The notes below the pieces were generated by a model. The model saw only the letters and a list, made by a program, of their open reading frames with translations, made no database searches and had not been told where the DNA came from. A stretch of 64,000 bases of DNA from the NCBI GenBank assembly GCA_024760525.1, contig CP060499.1:434001-498000 (forward strand), written 5' to 3'. Made by a program: the position numbers and the translations under genes. Positions 1-9,622 of the stretch are shown in pieces (position 1 is the first letter of the stretch; each line of letters begins with the position of its first letter). Source of the stretch: Nitrospira sp. GTDB lineage: Bacteria; Nitrospirota; Nitrospiria; Nitrospirales; Nitrospiraceae.

Positions 1-1228
1 CCCCGCTGCCGATCAAAGCCTGACCGGCGTGTTCCGCTCGTGCCTGGGAGAGTTCGATATTGTCTCGAAACGTTCTGCGAGGGTCGCTTCGGACGGGCTT
101 GCTGTCGGTATGTCCGGCCACTTCGATGCTCTGGTAACGGAAATCATGCAAGATCGCCCCGATCCGTTCGAGCAACGAGGTGCCTCCCGGGGTCATCGTC
201 ACTTCGCCTGAACCGAATAACTCGCCGGTCGCCAACGCCAAGGTCAGTTTATTGCCCCGCTGTCGTAAGCCCACACGACCTTTCTTCAGTTCATCCTGGA
301 GTGCGCTGCTGAGACTTTCACTGACCTTGATGAGATCACTTCCTATGGCTTTCGCATCCTCCGGACGAACTGGGTGGGGATCTTGAGCAGGGGCCGCGTC
401 GCCTTGCTTCGCAGAATTACGCTCCATCTCTGCGAGCAATTGCTTCGCCTGCGCGAGTTCTGCATTTCTCGCCGTGAGCTGTGGGTCAAGGTCAGCCAGC
501 TTTTGCGTGACTTGACTGAGGTTGTCCTTGACCCGTGCCAGATCCTGCTCTTTTCCTGCAAGTTGTTGTTCTAACTCAACCACTCTGTTCTTGGCTTGCG
601 TGAACTCTTCCGTCTGTGCGGACATATCCCCGTTGAGTGTGGAATTGTCGTCGGAAGTTGATCGTGGGACTGTGGTCTCTCTCTTTTCTGCATCGAGCTG
701 ACGCTCGAGTTCGCCGATTCGGCGTTTTGCATTCTCGAGACTGCTGACCGCAAGTTGTCGCTCGAGATCGTCGATGCGTTGTTTCGCTTGCTGCAGGTCG
801 CTTTTCGTCATGCTCAGCTCTTGGGACGGCTGCTTGTGCGAATCTTCTCGGTCACGCAGTGCTTTGATCTCCTGCTCTTTTTGGGCAAGCTGTGTCTCCA
901 AAACACCGGCGCGTTGTTTTTCGACATTCAGGAGATCATTGGTCGCTCCTGCCTTCTCCCGCAGTAGAGACAGTTCTTTCTCTTTCGCTGAGAGCTGTTG
1001 CTGAAGCTTGTCCAACGACGGCTCCTTCTCTGCTTGGCCTTTCGAGGTTTGGGGCGGGAACGAATACTTATTCTGGGGGAAATGGTCGTCGTGGACCTTG
1101 TAGAGAGGCGTTGCGATCAGACTCCATGTCGAGGTGCCACTTGTCGCCTGAAAGCCGGCTGCGATGCTCGGAACGTGTCCGTTGATCGGCGTGAAGGTCG
1201 ATGCCAGGGCCAACGCAAGTAACTTCAT
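1..1228 (-). CDS. Coiled-coil envelope protein with C-terminal OmpA-like domain (cut by window edge)
   Basis: The frame is open from an ATG at 1228 to the window edge, giving about 409 residues without the C-terminus. It starts with a short hydrophobic, signal-like stretch (about residues 1-24). Residues about 70-270 are rich in Glu, Gln, Lys and Leu in heptad-like order, as in a long coiled coil. The last 90 residues match the OmpA/MotB peptidoglycan-binding fold, with VAGHTDSKP followed by LSQARAEH. An AGGAAGTGAG ribosome site lies upstream. The likely role is anchoring the outer membrane or a periplasmic complex to peptidoglycan. The domain assignment is firm; the exact role is inferred. 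Confidence 0.85.
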   Translation of the reverse strand, partial: MKLLALALASTFTPINGHVPSIAAGFQATSGTSTWSLIATPLYKVHDDHFPQNKYSFPPQTSKGQAEKEPSLDKLQQQLSAKEKELSLLREKAGATNDLLNVEKQRAGVLETQLAQKEQEIKALRDREDSHKQPSQELSMTKSDLQQAKQRIDDLERQLAVSSLENAKRRIGELERQLDAEKRETTVPRSTSDDNSTLNGDMSAQTEEFTQAKNRVVELEQQLAGKEQDLARVKDNLSQVTQKLADLDPQLTARNAELAQAKQLLAEMERNSAKQGDAAPAQDPHPVRPEDAKAIGSDLIKVSESLSSALQDELKKGRVGLRQRGNKLTLALATGELFGSGEVTMTPGGTSLLERIGAILHDFRYQSIEVAGHTDSKPVRSDPRRTFRDNIELSQARAEHAGQALIGSG

Positions 1229-1553
1229 GGCTGTATCTCACTTCCTTGGATAATAACGTACAGTGATCGCAAGATAGAGTGGGAGGATCTCCGTCGGATC
1301 TCAGGGCTCCAGAACGCTATTCAGGAGAAATCCGCACTGCAACAACCGTTGAAGAGTCAGAGTTCTACCATGAAAAACGTCGATGCGCCTCTTCATCAGT
1401 GAGACAGCGAACGAAAACATTCGCCCTATCCTATTCCCTTCCAGAATCACTTTTCAATCAAGGTCTTCGCGCGTTCCGGGAGCGCGTCATTTCGGCTTTG
1501 TTCGGTTTAATCAAGCGGGATAACGGTGGGCAACGGTCGGCGTTTGGTCCGTA

Positions 1554-1877
1554 TCACTCAACAGGGTAGAAAGGATCCTTGCCAAAAATCCGCTTGTCCC
1601 GTTCAATTCCACTTGCCGAACATTTATAGCCTTCATGATTCAAAATTGGGAAGAAAAAGGAGACCCAATTGGTGTGTACTTCCACATCCTCGGGATTCAA
1701 CCGCAGGTTCCTCTGGCGCGCTTCCAGTTTCAGATTGAGCAAACAGCCATCCTGTGAGTACCCGGTTGCGGTGATCCTTGCGGATGGATCTCCTACCGGT
1801 TGCTTCGTCTGTGACGCGCAGGCGACGAGGAATAGCGATGAGACAATGCCAAGTGCCATAAGACGAAATGTTTTCAC
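1554..1877 (-). CDS. Small putative lipoprotein
   Basis: This 107-residue protein has a charged N-terminus, a hydrophobic stretch and a lipobox (LVACAS, Cys about residue 20), so it should be lipid-anchored after signal peptidase II cleavage. The mature part has a few Cys and aromatic residues (GCLLNLKLEARQ, FFFPILNHEGYKC) and no domain I recognise. It stands alone, with 325 bp of sequence without a convincing gene separating it from the OmpA-type gene on the same strand. Function unknown. Confidence 0.7.
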   Translation of the reverse strand: MKTFRLMALGIVSSLFLVACASQTKQPVGDPSARITATGYSQDGCLLNLKLEARQRNLRLNPEDVEVHTNWVSFFFPILNHEGYKCSASGIERDKRIFGKDPFYPVE

Positions 1878-2570
1878 CGTTACCTCAAGCGATCGTTCAT
1901 GTGACTACCGGCTGATGGCTATGATGGACCTCAAGGGGCAAGGTCTGGGGAGATTGGTGGGGTTGGGAGCCTGCCAAACTTTCCCATTTAAAAACAGCTT
2001 CCCTCGTCTGAGCTGCGGCGCACCCTCACATCTGCCCGACTACTTCCGTGAGGGGACGTGTTCGGAGCTCATGAAAGTTGTGAGATTGTCGGAGAAACAC
2101 AAGGAATGTGTCAAGAAACGAGAAGAAAATCTCCGGAACGGTTGATCCTCACGGTTCCTGGGCAAGCTGTGATTGCCACGAAATTTAGTCCCCACCTTCT
2201 GTGGATAACCGTGTGAATAACTCACACGGGATACAAAAGCGTGCCCCAATGGCGTATTTATTTATCAAACTGCCTATTATTTAGGCGTCTGTACCAGAAC
2301 AGTTGAGGCACAACTAATAGTGGTCCAAGGGTTCCTTCTAAACGTTTTCACCGCATTCCTAGCAATCTGTGCTTGGTGCCGAAAAGTTGACCGTAACAGA
2401 GTCGTTATCAGTGCAACTATTTGGATCGCTATCCACAGCCTCCTGAATTTTCTGGGGATCACAGCCTAATCCATAGGCCAGGAGCGATGTTTGGCATCTG
2501 TCAAGGGCTGGTTAAAAAAAGAAGGCACCCTGGTAGTGAAGAAGATAGGGCCAAATGGCTGCGAGAAGAG
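1878..2570. other. Gene-poor stretch with a hairpin and DnaA-box-like site
   Basis: I see no convincing gene here; the short open frames lack ribosome sites and domain character. A perfect 8-bp stem (CCGTGTGA/TCACACGG, loop ATAAC) lies at 2209-2229. TGTGGATAA at 2200-2208 is the exact complement of the E. coli DnaA box TTATCCACA, and a one-mismatch copy (CTATCCACA) lies at 2429-2437. The stretch 2250-2280 is A+T-rich. Two sites are not enough to call an origin. Confidence 0.35.
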
Positions 2571-2747
2571 CTACTTTTTCCTATACACATTGAGCCCGAC
2601 TTTCTCTTGCCGATTCGGAACTGTCACATTTCCTTCCGTCGAAGCGATGATAATCGTTTTGCCGGTTGAGGACGGACCGAATTCCTTCGAGAGATCCACC
2701 CTGATCGTCAACATAGATCCCTCAACGCTCATCTCGACATTCTTCAT
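2571..2747 (-). CDS. Conserved-looking small protein, function unknown
   Basis: A 58-residue hydrophilic protein beginning MKNVEMSVEG. The chosen ATG at 2747 has AAAGGG seven bases upstream; an in-frame GTG two codons earlier is less well placed. The sequence alternates short beta-like strands (MLTIRVDLS, KTIIIASTEG) and ends with basic residues. It has no signal peptide and no cysteines, so it is probably cytosolic. The ordered composition and good ribosome site support a real gene. I do not know the family's function. Confidence 0.6.
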   Translation of the reverse strand: MKNVEMSVEGSMLTIRVDLSKEFGPSSTGKTIIIASTEGNVTVPNRQEKVGLNVYRKK

Positions 2748-2842
2748 GCTCACACCCTTTCAGTACTAGGATTATGCCATCTCGCCGTATTTCCCATTCA
2801 CCTCAACCGTGAAAGAGTATCTCAGTCGTCGGATCGAGCAAA

Positions 2843-3304
2843 TTAACGGGCGAAAGGTTTGCTGGAAAGTTGCTTCGCGACTTCAGCCAGGTGGCTGTGT
2901 GCAACAGCGCCCTGGAAGCTGAAAGTCAGCACGAACCCGGAACATTGTGTGTACCCTGTCCCACCCGGACCGGTCCCGTTCCGAAAATCTCCGGTCACCA
3001 GGTCACCTTCCGTGCAGACTGGGAACGCCGTTTTTTTGAACACCGGGTTCTTCAGAATCGTCTCCATCGTCTCTTTCATCATAGCCACCGTTTCGGGTTG
3101 CTGATCGATGTGCACATACACCGACAACGTCTGCGCGTTTGGCCACTGCCATGCGCAGCCCTCACCGGTACCCATCCTGGCCTGGATGGATACGAGCGAG
3201 GGAGATGACAGCAGACTACAGACTTGAGCGGCCAGAGGACTTGCCGCGTGGGTAGATGGTGCCATGAGGAATGCGCCGATGACGATGAGATAGAGAACGG
3301 ACAT
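2843..3304 (-). CDS. Secreted hypothetical protein
   Basis: This 153-residue protein begins with a clear signal peptide (LYLIVIGAFLMAPSTHAAS, cleavage after about residue 20). The mature part contains four cysteines (VCSLL, GEGCAW, FPVCTEG, TQCSGF), which could form two periplasmic disulfides, and a Gly-rich GTGPGGTGYT turn. The general build, a small cysteine-stabilised periplasmic protein, is visible, but I recognise no family. Transcribed in the same direction as the small gene before it and the protease further upstream. Confidence 0.65.
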   Translation of the reverse strand: MSVLYLIVIGAFLMAPSTHAASPLAAQVCSLLSSPSLVSIQARMGTGEGCAWQWPNAQTLSVYVHIDQQPETVAMMKETMETILKNPVFKKTAFPVCTEGDLVTGDFRNGTGPGGTGYTQCSGFVLTFSFQGAVAHSHLAEVAKQLSSKPFAR

Positions 3305-3693
3305 AGGTGTGGAATTGTATTCATTGCCGGCTGCTTGTTCAATAGTCTGTCCATCGATGCAGCCCCATGCGTTTTTCAGGGCTGAACCGGTTGCAGAGGA
3401 TACGAATGCTGCTCACGCTATCTGACGTATTAGTTGCGCGGCCGGCACTCCATCGCGAAATAGACATCGACGGATGTGACTGACGTCTGATTAGGACCCC
3501 GTACGCATGTCCATGCGGTGTTGCGGGGTTGGTAGGGTTGCTTCGCACACCCAGGTATACAGTTCAACCCCAGAAAAAATCCAGGCATGTAAGTTCTTCC
3601 ATGTGTGGGCAACTTCTCCTTGCCTCAATTGAGGTTGCAGGGCCGGCTGCGTGTTCGCGCCAGCCCTGCGTGTGGAGCGTTAGGCTTCGACTC
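3305..3693. other. Intergenic stretch without a recognised gene
   Basis: Both strands carry only short open frames with no ribosome site or domain character. I see no repeat, strong hairpin or RNA gene. Confidence 0.5.
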
Positions 3694-5943
3694 CTAAGAA
3701 GAATGCACGTGTTCCTTAAGTTCCGAGAGGGTTTCCTTGACCACCCTTAGGATGCGGTCAACGTCGCTGCTTTTCTCTCTCTTGGATTCCCGCCTGCTGT
3801 CCTTTGCGTCCTTGTTGGGTACGGCACCGCGGCCTTCCAAGAAGCGGCTGAATCGCCCCAGGTAATGCTCATAGTCGGTCCTCCCCAGGGTTGAAATGGC
3901 GCGGTCTTTCTTATCGAGCAACGCGTCCGAGTAAAGCTGTTTTGCTTCCTCAAGCTTTGCCGGCGTCATGAGAATACGGCCACCAGCGTCCTTGGCGGAT
4001 AGGATCGGTCCCGTCCGATCTCCCAAATCCAGGGCTTTATACTCTTGAGCGAGCGGGGCAGCCAGTGCAATCCGCGCATGCGTTGAGACGGCACGGTCGC
4101 TGAGTCGATCACAGACTTCGCGCAATGTATCGTTTCCGCTTCGGAGGGCCTGACTACCGTCAAAGTTGAGAATCCGCCCGACAACTTCTGAAAAGAAGTC
4201 TTGTGACAGGAATTCTTCGTCATAGCCACGGGGAGGTGCAACGCGAATGGTCAACGGGTCAGACACAATATCCTCCGTCTCCATATGAAGGGCGATCTGA
4301 ATGGTGTAATAGCCGGGTTCGGCGATGTCCCACCCATTTCTTCCGACGGAGACAAAAAGTGAATCCGTCATGAAGTCTCCAGGCATCAAAGCGCGAGCTT
4401 GCTGGTCGTAGCAGTACGATGCGAAGGGGATGTACTGCCGGGCTTCCTTGCCCCGCTTTTTGATGATAACCGTCATGTGGTCGGTCATGGAGAGTAATTC
4501 TTTCTCAATGACAACGGGGCGTGATGAGATATTGGTGAGTTTCAACTCCAGCACGACAGGCTCAAGGAATTGGTACATCGCGGTCGCCCGATCCACGCGA
4601 AGGTTGAGTTTCAGAGCAGGTTCTGGAGAGCGATTTGCTTGTTCAAATCCGTGGTGATCGAACCAATTAGCATTTCCCATCTGGACAAACCGCTCAGGCG
4701 CATGCCGCATGAACAGCAACTCGTTGTCACTGAACTGATAGGCGAAATCAGCAAAGAATGCGGTTTGTCCTCCGGATACATTGTATGGATAATTCATGAA
4801 GCTGCGGGCTTCCGGTTCATTCAACAAAGGAATCCACGGGGTGCCCCAATCTGGGGGATGGGATTTCTGCCAGGAGTGGGCGAGATTGAAAGCGTGCCCC
4901 ATTTCGTGGCACGCGGTCCAGAATCGCATCCGTTGGATCCAGGCCGCTGGAGCCGCGTCGCCGGCAGGTGGCGTCGAGATGAAGGAATCGTTGAACATGG
5001 CCGTTCCCTGCCGATGGTTCGGGCCGATGTCATCGAACATGATGCCCCCAAGGCTCGTCCCCTGCTCGTGCTGCGAGGCGAACAATACCCAGAGCGACCA
5101 CTGAGCCTTGGCTGAAAAGCGCGACCAGTAGACCTGCATTGCATCGTGCATTTCATTGTCACTCCATTGTGCATTCGAACCGGCTCCAGCGATGGGTACG
5201 ATTGAATCTCCTGATCTCTTGACGTCGAATCCGGCCCGTCGGTACACGGTTTCGATCGACAAGGTTTCATTCGGCAGCGTGGCCGGCCGATTTGGATGGG
5301 CATGGGTGTTGATGCTCGTTGTTGCGGTCACTCCAGTGGCAGAGTCGAACTCGAACTCAACTCGTCGGAAGTAGGGCGATTTGTACTTGAAGATTCTGGT
5401 ACGAACGGCCGTTCCTCCGCCGTAGAAGCGAACAGTTGCAGTTTTGGCAGTCGGGAGAAGACTTCCGCTGGCACTAATATCCACCGTTGTGTAAGGAAAT
5501 AGTGTGGACACATCGCCGTCCTTGTACCAGATGGATCCGGACCATGCGCCCGTCCCTGTTGCAGTCAATTTCGCGATCCAATGCACCCGTTTGGCCAACG
5601 AACCAGAAATTGTTCCGCTGGCCGTCATCTGCGGGTATCTCCCATCCACATCGAGACGCAACTCTTCGCGCCTGAAGATCTTGGAAGATAATGCATCGAC
5701 TTCGTGGCTCAATCCGGCAGGAAATTGGTCGTCGGACGATGGCTGCGGTATCGGAATGGGACTCACCGGAATCGGCGTGGGAATGGGGATCGGCGGGAAC
5801 TTGATTTGTGGCGCGGTATAGAGGCCGCTGACTCTCAATCGTGGCGGCCAAGGAAAGATCGGCAAAAGTGGAGTATCGGCAGTGGGTGCCGCCTCCGCCG
5901 ACACTGCGTCGTCATCTTCATAGAACTGTTCATGTTCATTCAT
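3694..5943 (-). CDS. Large metzincin-like zinc metalloprotease
   Basis: The ATG at 5943 has an excellent ribosome site (AAAGGAGAT), giving 749 residues; an earlier in-frame start would add 18 residues but lacks one. Around residue 346 is HEMGHAFNLAH, which fits the HExxHxxxxxH zinc-binding motif of metzincins, followed by SFMNYPYN, a possible Met-turn. Residues about 30-80 are a Pro/Ile-rich linker. The part after about residue 450 looks beta-rich, and the C-terminus is strongly charged. There is no obvious signal peptide, so export, if any, is by another route. The 6063-6368 gene lies upstream on the same strand. The protease class is well supported; substrate and location are unknown. Confidence 0.75.
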   Translation of the reverse strand: MNEHEQFYEDDDAVSAEAAPTADTPLLPIFPWPPRLRVSGLYTAPQIKFPPIPIPTPIPVSPIPIPQPSSDDQFPAGLSHEVDALSSKIFRREELRLDVDGRYPQMTASGTISGSLAKRVHWIAKLTATGTGAWSGSIWYKDGDVSTLFPYTTVDISASGSLLPTAKTATVRFYGGGTAVRTRIFKYKSPYFRRVEFEFDSATGVTATTSINTHAHPNRPATLPNETLSIETVYRRAGFDVKRSGDSIVPIAGAGSNAQWSDNEMHDAMQVYWSRFSAKAQWSLWVLFASQHEQGTSLGGIMFDDIGPNHRQGTAMFNDSFISTPPAGDAAPAAWIQRMRFWTACHEMGHAFNLAHSWQKSHPPDWGTPWIPLLNEPEARSFMNYPYNVSGGQTAFFADFAYQFSDNELLFMRHAPERFVQMGNANWFDHHGFEQANRSPEPALKLNLRVDRATAMYQFLEPVVLELKLTNISSRPVVIEKELLSMTDHMTVIIKKRGKEARQYIPFASYCYDQQARALMPGDFMTDSLFVSVGRNGWDIAEPGYYTIQIALHMETEDIVSDPLTIRVAPPRGYDEEFLSQDFFSEVVGRILNFDGSQALRSGNDTLREVCDRLSDRAVSTHARIALAAPLAQEYKALDLGDRTGPILSAKDAGGRILMTPAKLEEAKQLYSDALLDKKDRAISTLGRTDYEHYLGRFSRFLEGRGAVPNKDAKDSRRESKREKSSDVDRILRVVKETLSELKEHVHSS

Positions 5944-6062
5944 GGGAATCTCCTTTCCGCTAGAATGATGCGTGGGTCTGCAGCTATCGGGAAACACACT
6001 CTGTCACTGAAGTCTCCGTTTCAGTTGTCTGGTCATCAGGTCGACAAACATTCACGTGAGGG

Positions 6063-6368
6063 CTACAGATAGCCAAACGGTTCAAATGAGATCCGATGCT
6101 CGACCCGGCCTTCGGCCGTCATAGAAATACCGAGATAGGTCGGTTGGACGATATCGAGATTAAGCATCTGAGAAATCTGTTTGTTTGAAAGGTTGATTTC
6201 AATGGTGACGTGAGGCGTCCGCACATCAGTTTCCATGGCATCAGCGAAACCTGTCTGTAGGCGCGTGGTTACACCCTCTTTTTTGTATACTTCTTTCCCA
6301 TTGACACGGATCTCAAGCGCATCCTGTTTGAATCCTTCTTGCAGGGCTATATGGAGGAACACACTCAC
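6063..6368 (-). CDS. Small hypothetical protein upstream of the metalloprotease
   Basis: A soluble-looking protein of about 101 residues with alternating strands (DALEIRVNGKEVYKK, HVTIEINLSNK, YLGISMTAEG) and a Phe-Gly-Tyr-Leu C-terminus. It lies 119 bp upstream of the metalloprotease on the same strand, so the two are probably cotranscribed. It could be an inhibitor, chaperone or substrate-like partner, but this rests on position alone. The start is uncertain: GTG codons at 6368 and two codons later compete, and GGGAG fits the second better. Confidence 0.55.
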   Translation of the reverse strand: MSVFLHIALQEGFKQDALEIRVNGKEVYKKEGVTTRLQTGFADAMETDVRTPHVTIEINLSNKQISQMLNLDIVQPTYLGISMTAEGRVEHRISFEPFGYL

Positions 6369-7005
6369 TCCCGATATGTTTTCACGTTAAGGAAGCTCGA
6401 TCTAGTTCAAGTACGGTGATGTCGCGTCACGGCGCGTGTACAAGCAATCAGCCATAGCATTTCTTGCGCCACGTGTGTTGCCACATAGAAAGCGAGGCAT
6501 TTCAATAGCCTGAACGATGTGCTTCGAAGTTGGACAGTATGCGCCTGTATCTGAATTGATTCCACCATGAATCGGAATAGGTACAGAGGATGTCGGAGAA
6601 TCGGAGAACATCCCTGTTGAATCCTTTTGAATCGAGCGAGGCAAAATCAACCAGCAGCGGTTTATGAGCGTCACGTTGCCAGAAACCCTTTGTTGATCGA
6701 AAGAATGAAATACAGTGTCATTACAACTGACTGAATGCGTTCGACTGCTGCCAATGGCCAATTCTGCTTGTTCCGACCGTCATTTCCTATTTCCCCTGCT
6801 CATTCATCGACTGAACTATCGTCAGAACACGGTCATCTATTAGCGCTTCGCAGGGTATTTTACGGTGCGAACAGTAGCAGCGCGACATGGATTCATCTAC
6901 TCTGCTTCAGACTAAGGAACAATGGACTAAATCTCGGGGGGCCATGTTGCTTGTACAGCCCCGTAACTTTGCTAGTCGTGCTCTAGTATGATGCGATGTG
7001 ATTCC
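6369..7005. other. Intergenic stretch without a recognised gene
   Basis: Two open frames of 80-120 codons exist here, one on each strand, but both have erratic composition, no ribosome site and no domain-like pattern. I see no RNA gene or repeat. The stretch is poorer in GC than its neighbours and probably holds the promoter of the 6063 gene. Confidence 0.5.
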
Positions 7006-7602
7006 CTATGACCGTGGCTTTTCATATCCCTCTATGATTAACGTCTCCGCCACATTCTGTTCGTTCACGAACACGTCGGCGACGAGACGATTGTAGACAT
7101 CTCGGCCCTTGGGGACGATGCGGATCGGTCCTCGGCGAAGCAACTCTTCCAGTCGTTGCTTGGCTGCCGGGCCGGCGAACTCACTCATTTCCGGCGTGTC
7201 AATCCCACGAAGTCTGATACGCTCGGCTCCGACGCGAATGGTATCGCCATCGACTGCCCGCACGTGTAAGGTACTCAGTAGTCGCATCTCGTGCCTAGAC
7301 CGCGCTCGAAGGGTTGAGAGCCGAGACTGCTTATGTATGGGACCTAGCTTGTAACGGCCTTTGGGATAGCGTTGTGGTCGGCTGTCCGGGGGACGTGGGG
7401 GCCGACGCTGCCTGTATGTGGGGAGGCGATCCGAGTGTGGCTCGTTCGGCGATGGATACCAGCAGAGGTCACACTGCGGTTCCAGCGTTGAACCGATGTC
7501 GGATTTCTGTAGGCGCTGTGCGTGGGCGTCAGGTGGAGATGGGACACACAACATCCCGCAGACGAGCAACCTGGCTAGGATCGTTATTGGGCGCGGGTTC
7601 AT
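7006..7602 (-). CDS. Secreted thermonuclease-like (SNase family) protein
   Basis: The C-terminal half carries staphylococcal-nuclease-fold signatures: RAVDGDTIRV, then IRLRGIDTPE, then a basic stretch and GRDVYNRLVADVFV. The family degrades DNA and RNA with calcium. From the preferred ATG at 7602 the protein has 198 residues, with a signal peptide (ILARLLVCGMLCVPSPPDAHA) and a Pro/Arg-rich linker before the domain. The catalytic RLRGID arginine is present. The usual second Glu/Arg pair is less obvious, so full activity is not certain. Probably periplasmic or secreted. Confidence 0.8.
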   Translation of the reverse strand: MNPRPITILARLLVCGMLCVPSPPDAHAQRLQKSDIGSTLEPQCDLCWYPSPNEPHSDRLPTYRQRRPPRPPDSRPQRYPKGRYKLGPIHKQSRLSTLRARSRHEMRLLSTLHVRAVDGDTIRVGAERIRLRGIDTPEMSEFAGPAAKQRLEELLRRGPIRIVPKGRDVYNRLVADVFVNEQNVAETLIIEGYEKPRS

Positions 7603-7758
7603 AGCCTGTGTACGTACGCAGGTGTCGTGCCAAATTTGATCGATTGACAATGTTCAAAACAGCATGCTGGAATGGGTTCGTATCTCGCTTTTGGAACGAG
7701 TCTGTCCCACGAGATACGCTTCACGAGGAACGAGATACAGATCACGGAGGTCGAAGCT

Positions 7759-7989
7759 ATGGATATGATGGGACGTGTGGGGCTGGTTGAGATTCCTGTC
7801 TTGATTGCCCCGGATCAAAAAGTCTGGATGGACCGCATGATCAAGGAAGGGAAAATCGCCATCCCGCCGGGCGGAACGTTGGAGAAAGGGTCGCTGTATT
7901 CAATGTTTATCCGTATGTTGCTCCATAACGCGATGGAAGAACAGAAGAGGCAGGAGGCTCTGGAAGCAGAAGACGATGACGACGAATAG
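7759..7989 (+). CDS. Small acidic protein, function unknown
   Basis: A 76-residue protein starting at ATG 7759, behind a GGAGG ribosome site; longer in-frame starts lack one. It has a helical pattern (QKVWMDRMIKEGK) and ends in a Glu/Asp-rich tail (EAEDDDDE). There is no signal peptide or cysteine. It may be a small cytosolic regulatory or binding protein, but I recognise no family. The repeated motif ACGAGATAC occurs before it (twice within 7705-7740) and once after it near 8053. Confidence 0.6.
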   Translation: MDMMGRVGLVEIPVLIAPDQKVWMDRMIKEGKIAIPPGGTLEKGSLYSMFIRMLLHNAMEEQKRQEALEAEDDDDE

Positions 7990-8088
7990 GCGAACGTGAA
8001 GCGCGAAAGAACTCCCAGCGTCTACTGTATCCAAATAGATTGATTATGTATCCTACGAGATACGAGCGGCGCTTCAGGAGGGACTCGA

Positions 8089-9372
8089 TTAGAGTTTTTT
8101 GAAGGCGGTGTGGGCAGCTCTGATGGTCTTCTCAATGTCCTGCGCGCTATGGGCAGTGGAGAGAAAGGCGGCTTCGAATTGAGAAGGCGCGAGATAGATT
8201 CCCTGCTCCAACATGCGGTGAAAAAACTGGCCGTACCGCTTTGTGTCCGATAATTTCGCCGTATTCCAATCCACAACCGGACCCGGAGTAAAGAAGGTCG
8301 TCAGCATCGATCCGACCCGGGTTTGTGTGACGGGAATTCCTGATTTTTTTGCAGCCTCGCCGATCCCTTTATCCAGGGCGGCAGATCGCTCCTCAAGTTG
8401 CCTGTAAATGCCTCGTGCCCGCAACTGTTTGAGCGTCGCCAATCCCGCGGAGACTGCCAGCGGATTACCGGAGAGCGTACCGGCTTGATATACCGGTCCG
8501 ACCGGCGCGATGAGATCCATGATCTCTTTCCGCCCGCCATAAGCACCGACCGGTAATCCACCACCGATAATTTTCCCAAGGACCGTGAGGTCAGGCGTGA
8601 TGCCGTAGAGCGCCTGCGCGCCTCCGTAACCGACGCGGAAACCGGAGATGACTTCATCGAAAATCAAGAGAATGTTGTGGTCGGTGGTCAGTTGTCTGAG
8701 TGTGGATAAGAAGTCGGGAGCAGGAGGGACGACGCCCATGTTGCCGGCGATCGGCTCAACGATAATGCAGGCAAGCCGGTCGCGGTTGGCGGCAATAAGC
8801 TGCTGGACTGTCCGAATGTCGTTATAGGGAGCCGTCAAAGTATGCTTGGCAAAGTCTTCAGGTACGCCCGGTGAGTCCGGAATCCCCAATGTTGCCAACC
8901 CTGATCCGGCCTTTGCCAGCAGGTAATCGCCATGCCCGTGGTAGCACCCTTCGAACTTCATGACGGCCGTTCGTTTGGTAAACCCCCGCGCCACTCGGAT
9001 CGCGCTCATCACGGCCTCGGTCCCGGAGCTGACCAGCCGAATCTTTTCCATGGAAGGGAAGGCGTTGCGGATTTCTTTGGCCAGTGAGACTTCCGATTCA
9101 GTCGGAGCCCCGTAACTGGTCCCTCGCCCAGCCGCGTTCTTGATCGAGGTAATCACCGCCGAATGGGCATGCCCCAAAATCATCGGCCCCCAAGAAAGGA
9201 CATAGTCAATGTAGACGTTCTTGTCCACATCATAGAGCCGTGATCCTTTTGCGCGTGCGATGAATCGCGGCTGCCCACCGACCGAACGAAAGGCCCGAAC
9301 AGGGCTATTGACGCCACCAGGGATGAGTTGCTGCGCTTCGGTGAAAAGCTTGGCGGAACGGGATGTGTTCAT
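8089..9372 (-). CDS. hemL: Glutamate-1-semialdehyde 2,1-aminomutase
   Basis: This PLP enzyme turns glutamate-1-semialdehyde into 5-aminolevulinate in the C5 route to heme and other tetrapyrroles. At 427 residues it has the usual length. Clear family signatures run through it: PGGVNSPVRAF near the N-terminus, SSGTEAVMSAIRVAR, GCYHGHGDYLL, IFDEVISGFR, and the PLP-lysine loop TVLGKIIGGGLPVGAYGG with the Lys near residue 266. The ATG at 9372 is preferred over an upstream in-frame codon because the protein then begins with the usual SAKLFTEAQQLIPGG. It stands alone on the minus strand. Confidence 0.97.
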   Translation of the reverse strand: MNTSRSAKLFTEAQQLIPGGVNSPVRAFRSVGGQPRFIARAKGSRLYDVDKNVYIDYVLSWGPMILGHAHSAVITSIKNAAGRGTSYGAPTESEVSLAKEIRNAFPSMEKIRLVSSGTEAVMSAIRVARGFTKRTAVMKFEGCYHGHGDYLLAKAGSGLATLGIPDSPGVPEDFAKHTLTAPYNDIRTVQQLIAANRDRLACIIVEPIAGNMGVVPPAPDFLSTLRQLTTDHNILLIFDEVISGFRVGYGGAQALYGITPDLTVLGKIIGGGLPVGAYGGRKEIMDLIAPVGPVYQAGTLSGNPLAVSAGLATLKQLRARGIYRQLEERSAALDKGIGEAAKKSGIPVTQTRVGSMLTTFFTPGPVVDWNTAKLSDTKRYGQFFHRMLEQGIYLAPSQFEAAFLSTAHSAQDIEKTIRAAHTAFKKL

Positions 9373-9622
9373 AACGGGGGCGCACCCTATCACGTGGTAT
9401 GAGAGATGGTCAAGAAACGCATCATTGCGCCATGAGTTGGGAGGCGACCGATCAAAGTCAAAAAATGTCGTAAGAGATACACTTCTCTCAATTTCGATAC
9501 AGCGGACGGATGGGAGCTTCGATTGGAAGCCGAATATTCCTTTGATTTCTCTTCTCTATCGGTACTCACGCATGACGGCGTAATTCTTGCTGTGTTCATG
9601 CGTGATCAAGAGGGTGAGAGAC

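Noticed and set aside
6402..6761. A 119-codon minus-strand frame in the gap before the nuclease gene
   Set aside because: Erratic composition and no ribosome site.
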